Source of the DNA: a bacterium
Lineage (GTDB): Bacteria > Patescibacteriota > Minisyncoccia > Minisyncoccales > Minisyncoccaceae
Direction: 5' to 3'
Assembly: GCA_023229485.1 (NCBI GenBank)
Contig: JALNZJ010000050.1
Coordinates: 1-6,149, forward strand
DNA length: 6,149 nt
Positions 5,801-6,149 of the stretch are shown here, one piece after another. The position numbers and the translations under genes are program-made. The notes under the pieces were generated by a model. The model searched no databases. It saw nothing but the letters and a program-made list of their open reading frames with translations, and had not been told where the DNA came from. Position 1 is the stretch's first letter; each line of letters starts with the position of its first letter.

Positions 5801-6149
5801 TTACTTTGAAGTATTTGTTTTTGTATTTGTTGTCGTTGTCGTTCCACTCCTATTTCCACCCCCCATCTGGAATAAACTCTGAACACTACTATTACTAGAT
5901 TTTGTTGTTGACGTGGCCGTAATTGTTTTTACAACCACCAAGTCTCCTTCACTAAGACCGGTCAAAATTTCTGTCGAGGTGTCATTTGATAGTCCGGTGG
6001 TTATTTCTTGTCTTTTCGTTTTGTTTTTTAATACAACTCCACTAGCAGATCCTACTATACTACTATCGATAGTTTCATCTGGAACTTCTACATAACTAAC
6101 ATTGTTTGCGGTTTTTATTGCCGAACTCGGAACCACCAAAGCGTCCTGG
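5801..6149 (-). CDS. MacA/HlyD-type membrane-fusion adaptor, C-terminal part (5' end beyond window)
   Basis: The frame runs open through the right edge. The visible part is about 115 residues, beginning QDALVVPSSAIK. A TTG at 6139 could be taken as a start, but it is an internal Leu codon. Seen: the LVVPSSAIKT motif and V-x-L-KNKTKRQEITTGLSNDTSTEI followed by LTGLSEGDLVVV are the typical last beta-barrel and membrane-proximal domain of MacA-like adaptors. The protein then ends in a Ser/Thr/Asn-rich tail with a GGG patch (MGGGNRSG) and a T/N/K-rich end. Known: such adaptors are anchored in the membrane and dock on the extracytoplasmic domain of MacB-type permeases. The gene is directly upstream of the ATPase and permease, giving adaptor-ATPase-permease order. 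Inference: in a cell without a classical outer membrane the adaptor would not need a TolC partner. The hairpin and lipoyl domains must lie outside the window. Confidence 0.88.
   Translation of the reverse strand, partial: QDALVVPSSAIKTANNVSYVEVPDETIDSSIVGSASGVVLKNKTKRQEITTGLSNDTSTEILTGLSEGDLVVVKTITATSTTKSSNSSVQSLFQMGGGNRSGTTTTTNTKTNTSK

Noticed and set aside
5800..5886. Longer start for the ATPase at ATG 5886
   Set aside because: The added 29 residues are an out-of-frame reading of the adaptor's low-complexity tail and have no counterpart in LolD/MacB ATPases. ATG 5799 gives the standard N-terminus.
2951..6095. Plus-strand open frames at 2951-3136, 3561-3812, 4076-4315 and 5913-6095
   Set aside because: Each is antisense to a well-supported minus-strand gene and has no recognisable domain or start context.
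6137..6139. TTG at 6139 as the start of a short adaptor gene
   Set aside because: The frame continues upstream to the edge (QDA before the Leu), and the LVVPSSAI motif is internal in all HlyD/MacA-type adaptors.
1..6149. Recoded genetic code (UGA as glycine, as in some CPR lineages)
   Set aside because: I saw no in-frame TGA in any gene; all frames close with TAA or TAG at positions that fit family lengths. Absence of TGA stops in four visible gene ends is too few to mean anything.

Overview
The window most likely comes from a Patescibacteria/CPR-type bacterium. This is an inference from several signs: the DNA is strongly AT-rich, genes are tightly packed on one strand, no Shine-Dalgarno sequence is visible before any of the five visible starts, there is a split MacAB-like exporter with a small OB-fold-like membrane protein, and there is a large secreted protein built from 'YSDW' and 'WTW' cysteine repeats of a kind I associate with that radiation. 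No rRNA or other phylogenetic marker is present, so the assignment is tentative. Bacteroidetes-like lineages also lack Shine-Dalgarno sites, but the -10 boxes here are plain TATAAT. The standard genetic code fits throughout.

All genes read right to left on the minus strand and form three transcription units. Unit 1 (6149 to 3379, entering from the right edge) is an operon encoding a periplasmic-adaptor-type protein (C-terminal part only), an ABC ATPase (5799-5113), a MacB/FtsX-type permease (5109-3889) and a small membrane-anchored beta-domain protein (3855-3379). It ends in a clear intrinsic terminator (3369-3341). The first three genes are 1 and 3 nt apart, so they very probably make one export or cell-envelope ABC complex. 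The fourth is a probable accessory protein.

Unit 2 (3288-2290) is a single gene for an amidohydrolase-superfamily deaminase, closest in motif content to MtaD/SAH deaminase. It keeps the whole metal and catalytic set but lacks the flanking beta-sandwich of its relatives. An extended -10 promoter lies just upstream.

Unit 3 (2206 to the left edge) is a large open frame of at least 735 codons that has no stop inside the window and so is easily missed. It encodes an exported modular protein: N-terminal signal/anchor, a beta-sandwich (Ig-like) domain, three WTW-type cysteine repeats, two more beta-sandwich domains and four thrombospondin-type-1-like repeats. It has 38 cysteines, an even number in every module. 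It looks like a surface or secreted adhesin or interaction protein and is the most interesting object in the window.

No stretch over 300 bases lacks a gene. No RNA gene, CRISPR array, insertion sequence or plus-strand gene can be supported.
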